DNA from: Pterobdella sp. o SKG-2022
Taxonomy: Eukaryota; Annelida; Clitellata; Hirudinida; Piscicolidae
Direction: 5' to 3'
Assembly: GCA_964035795.1 (NCBI GenBank)
Contig: OZ038320.1
Location: 5,797,895 to 5,861,894, forward strand
Length of the DNA stretch: 64,000 nucleotides
The translations under genes and the position numbers were made by a program. Under the pieces are notes generated by a model that did no database searches, was not told where the DNA came from, and saw only the letters and a list, made by a program, of their open reading frames with translations. Of this stretch, positions 15,101 to 28,725 are shown one piece after another. How positions within the stretch are numbered: the first letter of the stretch is position 1; each line of letters opens with the position of its first letter.

Positions 15101-18100
15101 CCCAACAACTCGACCATCTGTTTGGCTGCTTCCAGGCCAGCTGGAGCACTGCTTCCAAGAAACAGCGAGAGAAGCTATTGGCCTTGATCCGACGTTTGGC
15201 AGAGGATGATAAGGTTGTTATTTTGGTTTGATCAATGGTTTGAGGATGCGGTATGGCTTTTATTAACTATTATAATGAATCGATAAAAATAATATAATAT
15301 CCATATTAGATTATATTGCTGTAGGCGTCCCAGTAGCTGGGGTATACAGCAGTTGGCTAATGAAAGCCATTTTTAGTTGGGACAAAGTTTATATATATTG
15401 TTTAAAAAAATATACCATATATAAAAAGTTTAAAAAAATATTTTTTTTTGAATTATCATTCGTCAGCTAAAATTTTCAAATCTATAAAACAGTTATTAGC
15501 AATTGCGACATTTTTTTTAATGACCACATACACACCCACCACATCAAAATCACCAGCATTCTTCAATATCACCACTACCACAATTAACTGCCTCCATCAC
15601 CACCACAGGAAGGAATAATGGCTCCCAAGGTGTTGACGTTATTGTGGTCTCTGGCCAAGAGTCAGGACGTCACGGCCGATATAATGGATCAGGCGTTGGC
15701 GGCCCACATCAAAATACTTGATTACTCATGTTCGCAAGCCTCATCACAGGTTAAGAGGCGGTGTTAGGGTCCAAATAGACGATAAAAACTTTGGGTTCTA
15801 CAATCTAAAATGATACACCAAAACTCATAACCTTACAAACCAAAAATTTGAAACGCCACTAAGACCAATAAAATCACACCATGAAAACCAATGAAAACAC
15901 ATCACAACCATCATGGTGCGCAGAGTCGAGACAACCAGAAGCTAACGTGGGTGGCGAGGTTCGTGGAGGAGTTGAAGGAGGAACGCATGGTGATCCCTGC
16001 CATCAAGCAGATCAGGGAGGTTTGCCAGCTGTTCACCGAGGTTGGTTGTGTGTTGTTTGTAGATGTTGTTTTTCAGATATATTTATTTCAAAAAAAGCTA
16101 TAGTTTTTGATAGGTTAGACTTGATGAAACATTAGTATGAAGTTGTTTGGAGGTTATTCTATTTTTAGTCTTGAAATAAATTTTATATTTAGATATTTTT
16201 TCGACTTTTGTGTGGTTTTTTGTTTTCTTTCAGTATTTTTTGACTTGTGTGTTTTTTTTCGTAGTTTTTGGATATTTCTATTATTTCATGTGGTTATTGC
16301 GCATTTTCTCACATATTATTTTTGGGTTTTGTGTGGTTTTGAGAGACTGTGTAATCTAGTTATAAAAAATCAATATACTTATAATTAAAACCATATTCTC
16401 TTATCTCTTTGACGACCCTTATCTAACACTTCAAAAAAACTCTACTTTGGCTGCATTTATAAGCATGCTTTTATACCACTTTCAAAATTTTAATGCAGCA
16501 TCAACCAATCTTCAATAAAATGCTCTCATCAAACTTCCAATACAACCCTCAACACAACTTATCACCTAACCCACAATCCACCCATCACCAACTCAAATAC
16601 ACCCATCACTCAACCCCCAAAACACTCAACCAAACAACCAACCCAGGCGCCTCACAACTTCAGCCAGAGACCCAACCAGAACAGTAACTACCGCAACAAA
16701 GTCATTAACTACCTGCACAACTACTTCCGCATCGTAATGCTCGTCTCCGATAGCCTCGCTACTTATATGATCAAAGCTAGGGAGTATGCCCGAGGTGACT
16801 GTTGTTTATTTTTTAGCGTTATTATATTGTTNNNNNNNNNNNNNNNNNNNNNNNNNNNNNNNNNNNNNNNNNNNNNNNNNNNNNNNNNNNNNNNNNNNNN
16901 NNNNNNNNNNNNNNNNNNNNNNNNNNNNNNNNNNNNNNNNNNNNNNNNNNNNNNNNNNNNNNNNNNNNNNNNNNNNNNNNNNNNNNNNNNNNNNNNNNNN
17001 NNNNNNNNNNNNNNNNNNNNNNNNNNNNNNNGATCCATATTTTTTGTCTCTATTATTTTGAATTCTTGTATTTTTCCATTCATACTTTTCCCGTTAGTTC
17101 TATTATTCTCTTCACAATGGTTTTGCGAACTCTAGCATTCCTAATTTACATCATTTCAGAATGGTTAATAATATTTATTCTTGAAAAAATGATGATTTAT
17201 ACAGTTTGTATTTAAAGTACAAAGCTTTTCGTATGACAATCATACGTTTGTAATATGTTAGAAATTATATATAATTTTTATATGAGTTCAGTTATGGCTG
17301 GAAAATGCAGACTCTAGTTTTGATTGATTTTTTGATGGTTATTCTGCTTTTGATTATTTTTTTTTTCTCATTATTATGATTATTATATTATTATGCTCTG
17401 TGTCATGATGTCTATGACTTCAAACTTCAAAGATACCGATATACTATAAACAAATAACACCACGGCGCAGACCACCCTAACGAGGACCCATACAACATCT
17501 ACCCTGATGGCAGGTTCAACCATCACCAACAAGTCAACGAGAGGCTCAAGTTTTTGAGGTTGTTCTTGTATTAGTGCATCAATATATTGGATATTAAAGG
17601 TATATATAGATATCAATCAGCCAATATTGAATGCACTAAATACGTTTTTATTTGAATACAAATTTTTTTTTCACAATACAACTAAATACATAAAAACGAT
17701 TTGTTTAAATATTTTCGACCTAAATATTTGTTTAAGTATGTTATATCAAGTTTCCTTGAAGTATTTTCAGTATAGATGAATGCATATAGTTAATGAGTGA
17801 TACAATCTCTCTAGATTTCTATTGAAAGATGGGCAGCTGTGGCTGTGCAAACCCCAAGCAAACCAGGTCATCCTTTTGTGTGTTTATTTGGTGTAGAAAT
17901 GTTTTAATCTAATGGCTCACGGCTATTAAGTCTGGGTAGTATAGTATTAATGTAAGGATTCGTAAAACATTACAACGCAATACTATAAAATGATATGAAA
18001 TACAATAGAATGCATTAAAATGCAGTAAAATGCAACAAAATAGAAGAGAGTATAATGCAGTATAATCCCATGGTTTTTAGAAGTATAAACTTTAAACACT

Positions 18101-20197
18101 AAATATACAATAATTTAATAATAATCTATGTAATTCAATGCATTCAATGAAATGACACACACAATAATGAAATAGAACTTAATGGGATAGATTTATCTAT
18201 TGCTTGAATAAATAATCGTCTTTAAAACGATAAATTAAATTTTGATTTTCAAAATTCCCATGTGTTGGGTGTTTAAATACATAAGTATATCAATATATGT
18301 TTGTCCATCAATACGACGATGTTCATTATTCATCTACCGAATATTAATATATATGTTATATGTCCAGCCCGTGCTAGCATGGAAACGGACGTAAAACGAC
18401 GATGATGATGATGATGATTATATATTAAAAATTACTCTATACTGCTGTAACCAGTAACTAGGGTTCACAGCATTCGACTATTCTCAATACAAATCCTTCA
18501 TGACACATACAAATATAACGAATAAATATGATTGTTCTATATATAAACTGAACCATATATTAATGACAACTAATTATAAATTGAAATTTTTCATCAGAGT
18601 TACTTTATGCAGATTTGGACTACTCTAGCCCAAAACGCCATTTACCCCATCGATCGCGAGAACTGTTTCCGGTGGTTTAGCAAGGTATGTGTGTGGTCAT
18701 GGTTCGTTCCATCATCATCATCATCATCATCATCACTATCATAACTAATACTATCACCTTTTTTATCATCATTATCATAATCAACACCATTATCATCATC
18801 ATCATCATCATCATCATCGTTTGTTGCCTGTCTGTTCCTATTTTTATATGGTTAGACTAGCCTTAAAATCAAGTTTATTTCATTAGAATTACTAAGTTGA
18901 TCATCAGGTTGCTTTGGATTATTGTATTGGTTGTGTAGTTGTATGTAGGTTTAATGAAATGTTAAGCTACATTGATGGTTGTAGAAAGTTTATTCAAGCT
19001 TAATCACTGTTATCAAGTGCTTGGTAATTGTTTTATTGAAAATTACTAATGGTTATTAGTAATTAACTCTGACGTAATGATGGTGGTATTCTGAGAAATA
19101 AATCAATAATTTGAAATATATTAATAAGATGCACATAATATCTCTCTAATGATGAATTATTTTGCTATATCATTTAAATTAAGTTTTAACCGATATCTTA
19201 TTTACCAAATTCTATATTATACTATATTACCTAAATTGCATTGTTACACAGTTAATGGGAGATGAGCCGGATTTAGATCCAGAAATAACCAGTGAATTTT
19301 TCCAGCAATTCATCCTTAAACTTGATCCTGTTTATATCACCCAGAGCGGTCTTGTGTTAGTGATTTTCAAAATGAATTTTTCATGCGTTCGTAATCATTT
19401 ATTTTACACACCAACCAGCCATTATACAAGCACCCATGTGCTCACTTTGGAACCATTCATCCACCCATTTAAATCCATCCATCCATCCATTTTAAAACCC
19501 AACCACCCGCTCGTTTTAACCGACCCATTCACCCATTTCACACTCAGTACCAACCTTTTTCCCAACTCACCCACACTTCACCAGTTGTTTTGAAAGATTC
19601 TTCCACCACGTAAATTGCAAGGAGGGCAAGCTGAGTCAGAAGAGGAGGGGTGGTTATGTGATGGAAGACCTCGATCTTGTCGGTGTTGAATACCTGTGGA
19701 GGGTGAGTGTTTGTTGTTTGGTGGATCTTTGTTTGTTTAATGTGACTTTCCAGTTATGTGTTTTTCGATTCTGTGGTTTGTAAATTGTGTGTTATGTGTG
19801 TGTCCTCTATTGTGTAGGTTTTTTGCTTTTGAAAAATTGAGTTTAGACTTTTTATGTGTTTTTTTTTGTATTTATATATTGTTTCTATTAAAACTGCTAT
19901 CTAAATTATCATATTGAATCACCTGCCTTGGCACTTAATGATCAATAATCTATCAATCCTATCACTACACTTCATTTATGTCTCATTTTGTGCTGTCATA
20001 AATGACATCTTTACTAGGGTAGCATGAAACCGGCCATAATAGGATCGATTAAATGCTAATTATAAAACATGCTATAAAACTTAAACCTTCCTTTCACTAA
20101 GGTGGTATCATACAGCTCAGACGAAGTGGCAGAGAAAGCCATCATGCTACTCAAAGACACATACACCAACCTGGGGAACAGGCTGCAAGCTAGGCAG
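9135..20197 (+). CDS. USP9X: USP9X exons 1-20: N-terminal alpha-solenoid
   Basis: Exons: 9135-9447, 9649-9761, 10672-10784, 11914-12013, 12336-12445, 12888-12954, 13347-13493, 14099-14139, 14314-14464, 14675-14827, 15031-15213, 15609-15749, 15924-16040, 16647-16794, 17471-17558, 17815-17866, 18613-18684, 19252-19355, 19585-19702, 20102-20197. Family landmarks include [104 protein letters not shown] and [11 protein letters not shown], nearly identical to vertebrate USP9X. The first exon, encoding an acidic Ser/Thr-rich tail, is lineage-specific. Several predicted exons are very short (41 nt at 14099, 52 nt at 17815), yet each restores both reading frame and conserved sequence, which supports them. 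Confidence 0.9.
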
Positions 20198-23100
20198 GTA
20201 TGTTTTCAATGCGATGTTTTTTTTTGTTTTTTGAATCTTCAAAATGAGGAATTTTAGATACCTTTATTGTTTTGTCAAAACTGAAATTTTCCTAAAGTTC
20301 AGTCTCATAATTTTAATTGAATGGTTAAATATTAATTTAACAAGCACCATTATTTTAATAATGATGCCATCACCAGGTTGAGATCCACGAGGACTTTATG
20401 CAGGATTGCATGAACCGCCTTCAAGCCATGCATGACACAGTCGCAGCCCTCCGCCACGTAACTACCAACAACAACGCATCCAACCTCCTCACTACCTCCA
20501 ACCTTCCTCCCAACACGTCATCATCCACAGATTTCAAAAAGATCGTTAATGACTCTATAGACGATATAAAGAAAAATGACTTCAACGCTGTATTGACGTC
20601 TTCTTCAAAATCATCCATAGAAACATCAAAAGAAAAAAGCCCATCTGACATCCAATCAAACCAGGCCGCCACTTCAGACGACCAAATAGTCGCACCTGAT
20701 AATAAACCCACCACTGACGACATAGGGTGCGACAAGAGTCACGAGATTATCATGCAAGAGGCCAACCGCATGATCAGGGTCTTGACAGTGCTTAAGGCGT
20801 ACATAGCCGAGTGTGATGAGAACTACAGTGAAGAGAGGGTCCTTGTGCCCTTTCATAGGTCTTGTTTTTTGTGTTGTATCTAATGTTTGGCCCTAGACGT
20901 TTTGGTCTCTCTTAATGGGGTTTTTTTTTACTATCATTAAAGATGAAATATTAGAGCTTTGTGTATTAATACTTATAATTTTATAATTTAAGTATTTTTT
21001 CAATAAAATCTTAAAGATTCCTATCTAAACAGCATTTCTAATCACCTCACCAGCAACCACCATTAACCTTCTGCACCACAGGGCGAGTAGAGGCAAGAGC
21101 ATTTTGATGTCCATAAGGTTCATATACCAGGGAAGGCAGGGTGATGATGTAGAGTTTTGGTCGCATAGTAATGAGACTTTCGGCTGCATTAGACGACAAC
21201 TGGCTAGCAGGTGGGTTGGATGATATTGGGGGCTGATGAAGGTGAGAAATGGCAGTTGAGAAAATTAAAAAAAAAGCTATAGACTAATAGGTTGAAGGGA
21301 TAGGTGTTGAGTGTAAGTTTTGCAATTCGGAGAATTGAATTGCTTAAGTTAACTCACCATTTTTTCTCAATTTTGTTTAAAAAACATGCTTTAAAACTTA
21401 ACTTCGAAGATATATATTAATGGTTGAATTGCAAACACGGTACTGCACCAGGTTCAAGGGCAGCAATGTGAGGTTGGAGTTGGGACTTAACAACGAGATA
21501 ATTGACCCTTACAATGATCGCAAGACTCTGTCCCAGATTGGAACTGTTGATAAAATTGTAGGCTTATATGGTATAATAAAATTAAAAAAAGATGAAAATC
21601 AATTTTTAAATAGATTTGAAAGATAAGAATTTTGAATTAATTTGAAAACCACTATTCAATGTAAAACAGAGCTATAAAAGTTCAAATAATCAATAAAATA
21701 TAATAATAATTATCAGCAATAATAATCAATAATGATTTTAAAAATCAATAATAATATCAATAAAACCAAATAAAACTAACCAAACCTCACAGCACTTGAC
21801 GGCAAAGTACGTACCTACCAGCCTCAACAACCACTCATCACCTGACAGTAGCTCCGTTTCTTCCACGGGCAGCCACCACAATTTCTCTGAAGGGCCCAAT
21901 ATCGAGGCTGAAAACTGTCTGCCTGGCGTGGTGGGTGCTTGTTGTTTGTGTTGTTGAGATTGTGTTTTGTGGTCATGTTGTTATTAGTTTTATTAGGTTG
22001 CCAGTTGTTGTGATGTTATTTTTGATGATGGTTTTTAGGGAATTGAAAAACTTCAATTTTCAATGATTATGAGAATTTAAAGACGATAAGCGCTGGTGAT
22101 GGTAGGGGTGGTGATGATAATGAGGGTAATAATGAGAATGATACTGATGGCAATGTTTTATTTTCATATAAAACTCAACCGCTCATAACACACAGCTGCT
22201 GGCGAGCAAGCTCTCCTACACCAACTTCCTTTTCAGCCTTGCAGACTTAGGTTGCCAGTTGAACAGCCCATTTCTGAGGGATAGTGCTAGGGATATCCTT
22301 AGACTTATGCCTTTGGGTGTGTTATATCTATATCTATCGATCCATTCATTCATCCACCAGCCCATTCATCCATCCACTAATCCATCCATCCACTCAACAA
22401 TCAACCAGTTTATCAAGGAAACGAATGATATCCCCATAAATCCACAGATCTGCAGTCAGTGGAGCAGTTGAGACTAGCTTGCAGTGAACACAACAACCAC
22501 TTTTCCATACAGAATCCGATCTCCTCTGTGTCTCAGTCTCTCAAATCTCTCTTCTTCACCTCCAGTCCCTCTCAGGTGAATCTATGTAGTAAATAATATA
22601 ATAAATTCAGAGCTAAAAAATCAATTTAATAATGATCTTTGAGTTCATAGTTATGTAACTCTCCCTGCTTATTCATAATCAACTGCTCCACTTCAGGTCT
22701 TATACAACCTGGATTTGGTGCATGCCTTGCTCATCCCGGCAACCAATCAAAACTCAGATGAAACGTGGACTTTCCAGGTTTTTAAATATCTTGTTTCTAC
22801 CTGTATAATTATCCAATGTAATTGATTGGTTAGTTTGATTTGATTGGTCTCAAGTTGTACACAAGTGTTCGTTAAGTTATTTGTTTGATGTGATTGTTTT
22901 GTGTATATAAAAATTGGTCTTGAACGTCTAAACAGCATAAAAGTGGGACTATAAAAAAGATAAACGAAGATGATGAATTGCTAGATTAGTTATAAATTAA
23001 TTGACAACATTCTCAGTATGCATACATACTAATTAACGATTTCTTGGTTTAGTCGACAGACATAATTAAAAGTTTTTAAATGAGTAATAATCACTTAACA

Positions 23101-24614
23101 CAGATCGATTAGTGCTAACCTTAAATACTACCCACGTGACAACAGTACAGCTTCCTGTTGAGTGGGGGTGTGCCCTTGTGTCTGCAAATCATCTCTGATG
23201 CTGCATTCCTGCCTGAGGCCGACTCTTTCACCAAGAAGTTTGTGTTACAAATAATAATAGTAATTAAAACAATAATAGTGATAAACATAATAAAAACATA
23301 ATAAATAATAAGAAAAAAATTGAATAATAAAAAAAAATAATAAAAGGCAATTATAAAATCATCTCACAAAGTAATATAAAAATTTTTGACCCAAGGAGCG
23401 CCTATCTGACCTGCCTACGAATCCTCAAACTGCTCCTGCCTACAGTGGCATACGGCTACATCCACATGGTGGCTGAGGCTATGCAGAGTGAGTCTCCCAC
23501 CTTCAGCATCGCCACATCCACCCACGCCCATGCTGTGCAGTTGAAGAAGGCTTTTTTGAATATGCCCAGCCAGTCTGAGAGTGTTGTAAGGGAGATGGCT
23601 TTGAAGCTGGGGAACTTTCTTACTTCTAAGGTAGGTGGTTGAGTTGATGGGGGGCCAGGTTATTTTTGTGGTGATGGTTTTGATGGTGCTAGTGGTCGAG
23701 CTAGTTATGGTTTTAATGTTGATCGTGGTGGTGTTAATGGTAGTTGTTTATTATGTAGTGGTGGTGGTTATGGGAAAGATAATGATAATCGAGGTGTGGT
23801 GAAGACTAAAGATTTTGATGAAGGTGGGGATGATGATGGAATTGGTTTTTGGTTTTATTTGATATTAAACATGAGGAAATGATATTGATTGTTGATGATG
23901 ATTTCGTTATCTATAAATTTTATAGATTTTAGTAGATTATTAGCTTCAAAAATGTGAATCAGAAAAACACAAGCAATTTAAATTTCTTCACCAACGAAAA
24001 GTATTAGTTATAAAATTATATATTCAGCTATATTCATCACCAATCACCACATCAGGTGACCAGCATACTACCCGACCAAGCAACCATCAAAGCGTTACAG
24101 AAGATAGCCTGGCCCTTCGACAAAGAACAACAACAGCTAGCCTGTAACAACAGCAACAACAATGAAAACACCGTCGCCAACTCACCCAGCAACGAGCAAA
24201 TCACAAGAAACGTCAAGAATACCAACTCTAATGATTCCGATTACAATGTTAGTCGGGTTCGTTTGGGATACATTTTCCACGTTGATTTATAATAATAGTA
24301 ATAATAATAATAATCTTTGGTAACGCTTCGGTTCAAAATGGCCGATTCGTGCTAACAGAATAAAATTTAGTTTAAACTAATTAATTTATAAGTTATGAGC
24401 TAGCTTTTTAAGTTTTCTCAAAGTTTCAAATGTCATTTATGAGTTTTATGGAAATATTGCTGGATTTGGATACAATACATTAGGATTTTGCCAGTCTAAC
24501 AGGACATTTTCGGATGAGTTTTTTATATACATAGTACCATTGTTTTATTATATTATTATAAATAAGCCGTAAACATTACCATAGATCACTTGCTTCATTT
24601 TTGGCTCAGTTAAA

Positions 24615-24686
<72 letters not shown>

Positions 24687-27600
24687 AATTTTAAATGATA
24701 TTCATACCATTCAACAATTTATGGGAATATTTTTATGGTTTTGACTTCAATGTATATTTTTATTAGTTACTGCTCCTGTTACATCTTTTCATTATTTTCA
24801 GTTTTTTTCTCAAATTATATTTGCTATTTTTCACTTAATACTTCATTGATTTCAGTTTTAGTCAATTATAAACTTAGTCTCAGTTATTTGAAGCTTTTTT
24901 TTCGACTTGATACAAATGTCATGTTTAGTATTGAGCTGAAAAAAAAAAGTTTATAACTGTAAAATTATTTTTTATTATATTCTATAAGTTATGGGTTTTT
25001 TATTTTTGTAAAGAATATATTAATAACTATCAAATATTTTCCGTTGCCTTGCGGGTAATCTCCTTGTCAGGAGCGAAGGCTAAGAGAGACAACTCTGACA
25101 GAAAACTATTCCCAGGTGATCTTTGGGTGAAGTTCTCAGAAAATAACTATATGGGTAGGGTGTGCTCTTCAGCTTTGGTAGCAATCACCCTAGTGATGGT
25201 GTCACGATAAAAATACTGGTAGTAGTTCAACCTAAAAATAACTAGCCTCAAAAGAGAGTGAAATGCAAAATAAATTAGATACGAATAACGGCGGCAATGA
25301 GACTCGAACCAAAGGTGACAGCCTCTCGCCCGGCAGGTGTTTCATGGCCCAGCAGCATGAGCCCGGTCGTAACACAGTTACTGCTAAAAAATAGAAACGA
25401 AAATGGACAGTACCAGACAACAGGATTGTGATGAAGTGCTACTTTTGCAGCGAACCAAGTCGCTTCGGTTACGGGAAGAGAATGCATAATCTCTGGGAGA
25501 AAAGGAACATGTTCACTGTAAGTCAGCAGAGATTGATTGACCAAAAAAACCAAATAATAAAAAACCAATGGTTTTCTGAATTAGATCTTGAAGAGTTAAA
25601 ATTGTGTTGTGAAGATAAATCGTCAGTGCTTATAGAGGAGATAGGATGTGAAAGGAATAGAGTTGATAGATTTGTTGATGAGGTGCCTATTGAGAAAGAT
25701 TCTTTTGAAATGGAAGCCAAAGACGATGAAAAAATTTTGCTAAACCGGTTGAATGAAATAAATAAGAATAATAGAACAATATTACCAGCATTAAGAGATA
25801 TTGATAAAACAAAACTATATGCAGCCGTGAAGAAAATAGATGATATACTTGGCAAAATAAAAGTGAAAAGTATTACTGAAACTAATGATCTGATATATTG
25901 CGGAGCAGTTCTAGTGACTGATATGGTGGGAGTTAAAATTGGTAAAACAGGAATCAAGGAAGAACCCTGGTGGAAACGTCGACTAAAAGGCCAAATAAAA
26001 GATATAAGAAAAGAGCTTAGTTGGGTGAATGCAATAAAAAAAAAATAAACCAATAAAAAAGAAAAATTTGGAAACGCTGCAAAGAAAATATTAGTTAAAA
26101 GAAACGAAACTGCTAGGAGTAAAAGAGGAGCTAATACAAAAATTGAAAGCCAAAAGTGGGAAAATTAAAAGATATGACCAACGAATAAAGCAATATAAAA
26201 CCATCAGAAGAGACAGTTTAGGAACAACGAAAGTGGTTTCTATAGTCGCTTGAACAGTGAAGATGTGCACGTCACAAGTGAGATATCAGGAAAAAAAGAA
26301 GCAAAAGAGATTTGGTCAAACTTATGGAGTAAAAATGGAACACATAATGAAAGTGTCAAGTGGTTAAAAGACTTCAAAACTTCAATGAATGGAAAACCAA
26401 AACAAGAAGAATTTAGTATTAATTTTGGAAAAGTACAAAATGTCTTGTTGAAAATACCAAACTGGAAAGCACCTAGACCTGACGGTGTTCAAGGGTTTTG
26501 GCTAAAAAACTTCAAGTCCATGCATCAATGGTTAGTAAAATATCTAGCAGAATGCTACAAAGGAACAACGCCAGCGTGGATGACAAAAGGGGGAACGGTT
26601 TTGATTCAAAAAGATAAATCAAAAAAAACGTTTGCAAGCAACTATAGGCCAATTACATGCCTACCATTATATCGGAAAATATTGACAGCGTTACTAACAG
26701 ATGAGATTTACGCCTTTTTGGAAAACAACCAGTTTCTCCCAGAAGAACAAAAAAAAATGCAGAAGGAAAAGCAGAGGAACAGGAGATCAGTTATACATAG
26801 ACAAGATGATACTGAAAGAGGTAAAAACGAGAAAGAAAAATCTAGCAATGGGCTGGATTGATTACCAAAAAGCGTTCGATATGCTGCCCCACTCCTGGAT
26901 AATAGACTGCCTTTATTCACTTGGGCTGATAACCTTCTTGCAATCTATAATGAAAAACTGGCGGGTAGAATTGACCTGTAACAATGAAAATCTGGGTGAA
27001 GTAGAAATAAAGAGAGGAATATTCCAAGGAGACTCATTATCTCCACTTTTGTTTGTCATAGCCCTCATTCCTTTAACGCAGATACTGAAAGCTACAAGAC
27101 ATTGTTACAGCTTTGCAAATAAGGAAAAGATCAACCATTTACTCTATATGGATGATCTCAAACTGTATGCCAAATCCGAGGAAGAACTCGACTCACTAGT
27201 ACAGACAGTAAGAGTTTTTAGTGAAGATATCGGCATGAAATTCAGTATCGAGAAGTGTTCAATGTTAGTAATGAAAAGAGGGAAAAAAGTTAAATCAGAT
27301 GGAATTAAGCTACCCGACGACACAGTAATGAAAGCATTGAGAGATGGAGAAGGATATAAGTACCTGGGTATATTACAAGCTGACGATTTACAGAATAAAG
27401 AAATGAAAATCAAAGTCCTTAATGAATACAAAAAAAGAGTGCGGAAGATTGTTAAGACAAAACTGAATGGAAGGAATATCGTTAAGGGTATTAATACTTG
27501 GGCCATCCCTGTTTTGATTTATTCAGCGCCTTTCCTGAGTTTCAGTCAATAGATCGAAAAACAAGGAAACTCTTATCAATGCATAATGGACTGCACCCAC

Positions 27601-28648
27601 GAAGTGATGTAAATAGGTTATATATACCAAGGAAAGTCGGCGGACGAGGACTGGCAAATACTGAAGATACTGTTATCTTGGCCAAAATCAGCCTTGAGGG
27701 TCGCATCAAAAAAAGGGATGAAAAACTTTTATGTGCAGCTAGAGGTGATTTTGAAAATCCAGTAATTGCCACAGTGAAAGATATGAAGAAAAATATTCAA
27801 GATGAGAGAATAAAAAAATGGAATAAAAAAAATGTATGCTCAGTTCTTAAGGGATACATCGGCAAAAGTAGACAAAGAGTTAAGTTGGAGATGGCTAAAA
27901 AAAGGCGATTTGAAAATCCAAACTGAGTCACTTCATGTGTGGCACAAGAGCAAGTCTTGAGGACCAACTATCTCAAATTCCATATAGATAAAACAGCTAA
28001 TAGCCCACTGTGTAGAATGTGCGGCAACAAAGGTGAAAACGTTCAACACATAATCTGTGAATGTGAGAAGCTCGCTCAAAAAGAGTACAAGAGACGTCAC
28101 GATAACGTTGCTAGAAGACTCCATTGGGACTTGTGTAAGAAAAATGGATTAAAATGCAATGAAAAGTAGTACGAACATGAGCCAGATAGTGTTGTGGAAA
28201 ATGACATAAAGTTGCTATGGGACTTCAATATACAATGTGACAATATGATAGAAGCCCGTCGACCTGACATTGTCGTTTTACACAAAAAGGATAAAAAATG
28301 CTTGATTGTGGATGTTGCTGTACCTGGAGACTGCAGAATCAATGAAAAAGAAAAAATTGATAAGTATCAGGATCTGCGAAGAGAAGTTAGCAGACTATGG
28401 CAGCAAAAGAAAGTGCATGTGGTACCAGTTGTAATTGGATTTCTTGGAAGTATAAGCCAGAACTTCATAGGCTTTCTCCACCAATTAGAAATTAATACAA
28501 ATATGGGAGAGTTGCAAAAGGCGGCATTACTCGGTACCGCAAAATCTTGAGGAAAGTTCTGGAGCTGTAGGCAGACTTAGTAAGCCTCTCGTCATTAGTT
28601 ATGACCCGTCTTACTAAAATTTTCTCAACAAAATGCTTGATAGATTTC

Positions 28649-28725
<77 letters not shown>

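Noticed and set aside
25262..25410. GC-richer patch with a reverse-strand TTCGAGTC motif, tRNA-like
   Set aside because: The plus strand is open here and flows into the R4-like coding region, so it is better explained as the LINE's 5' coding/UTR sequence.
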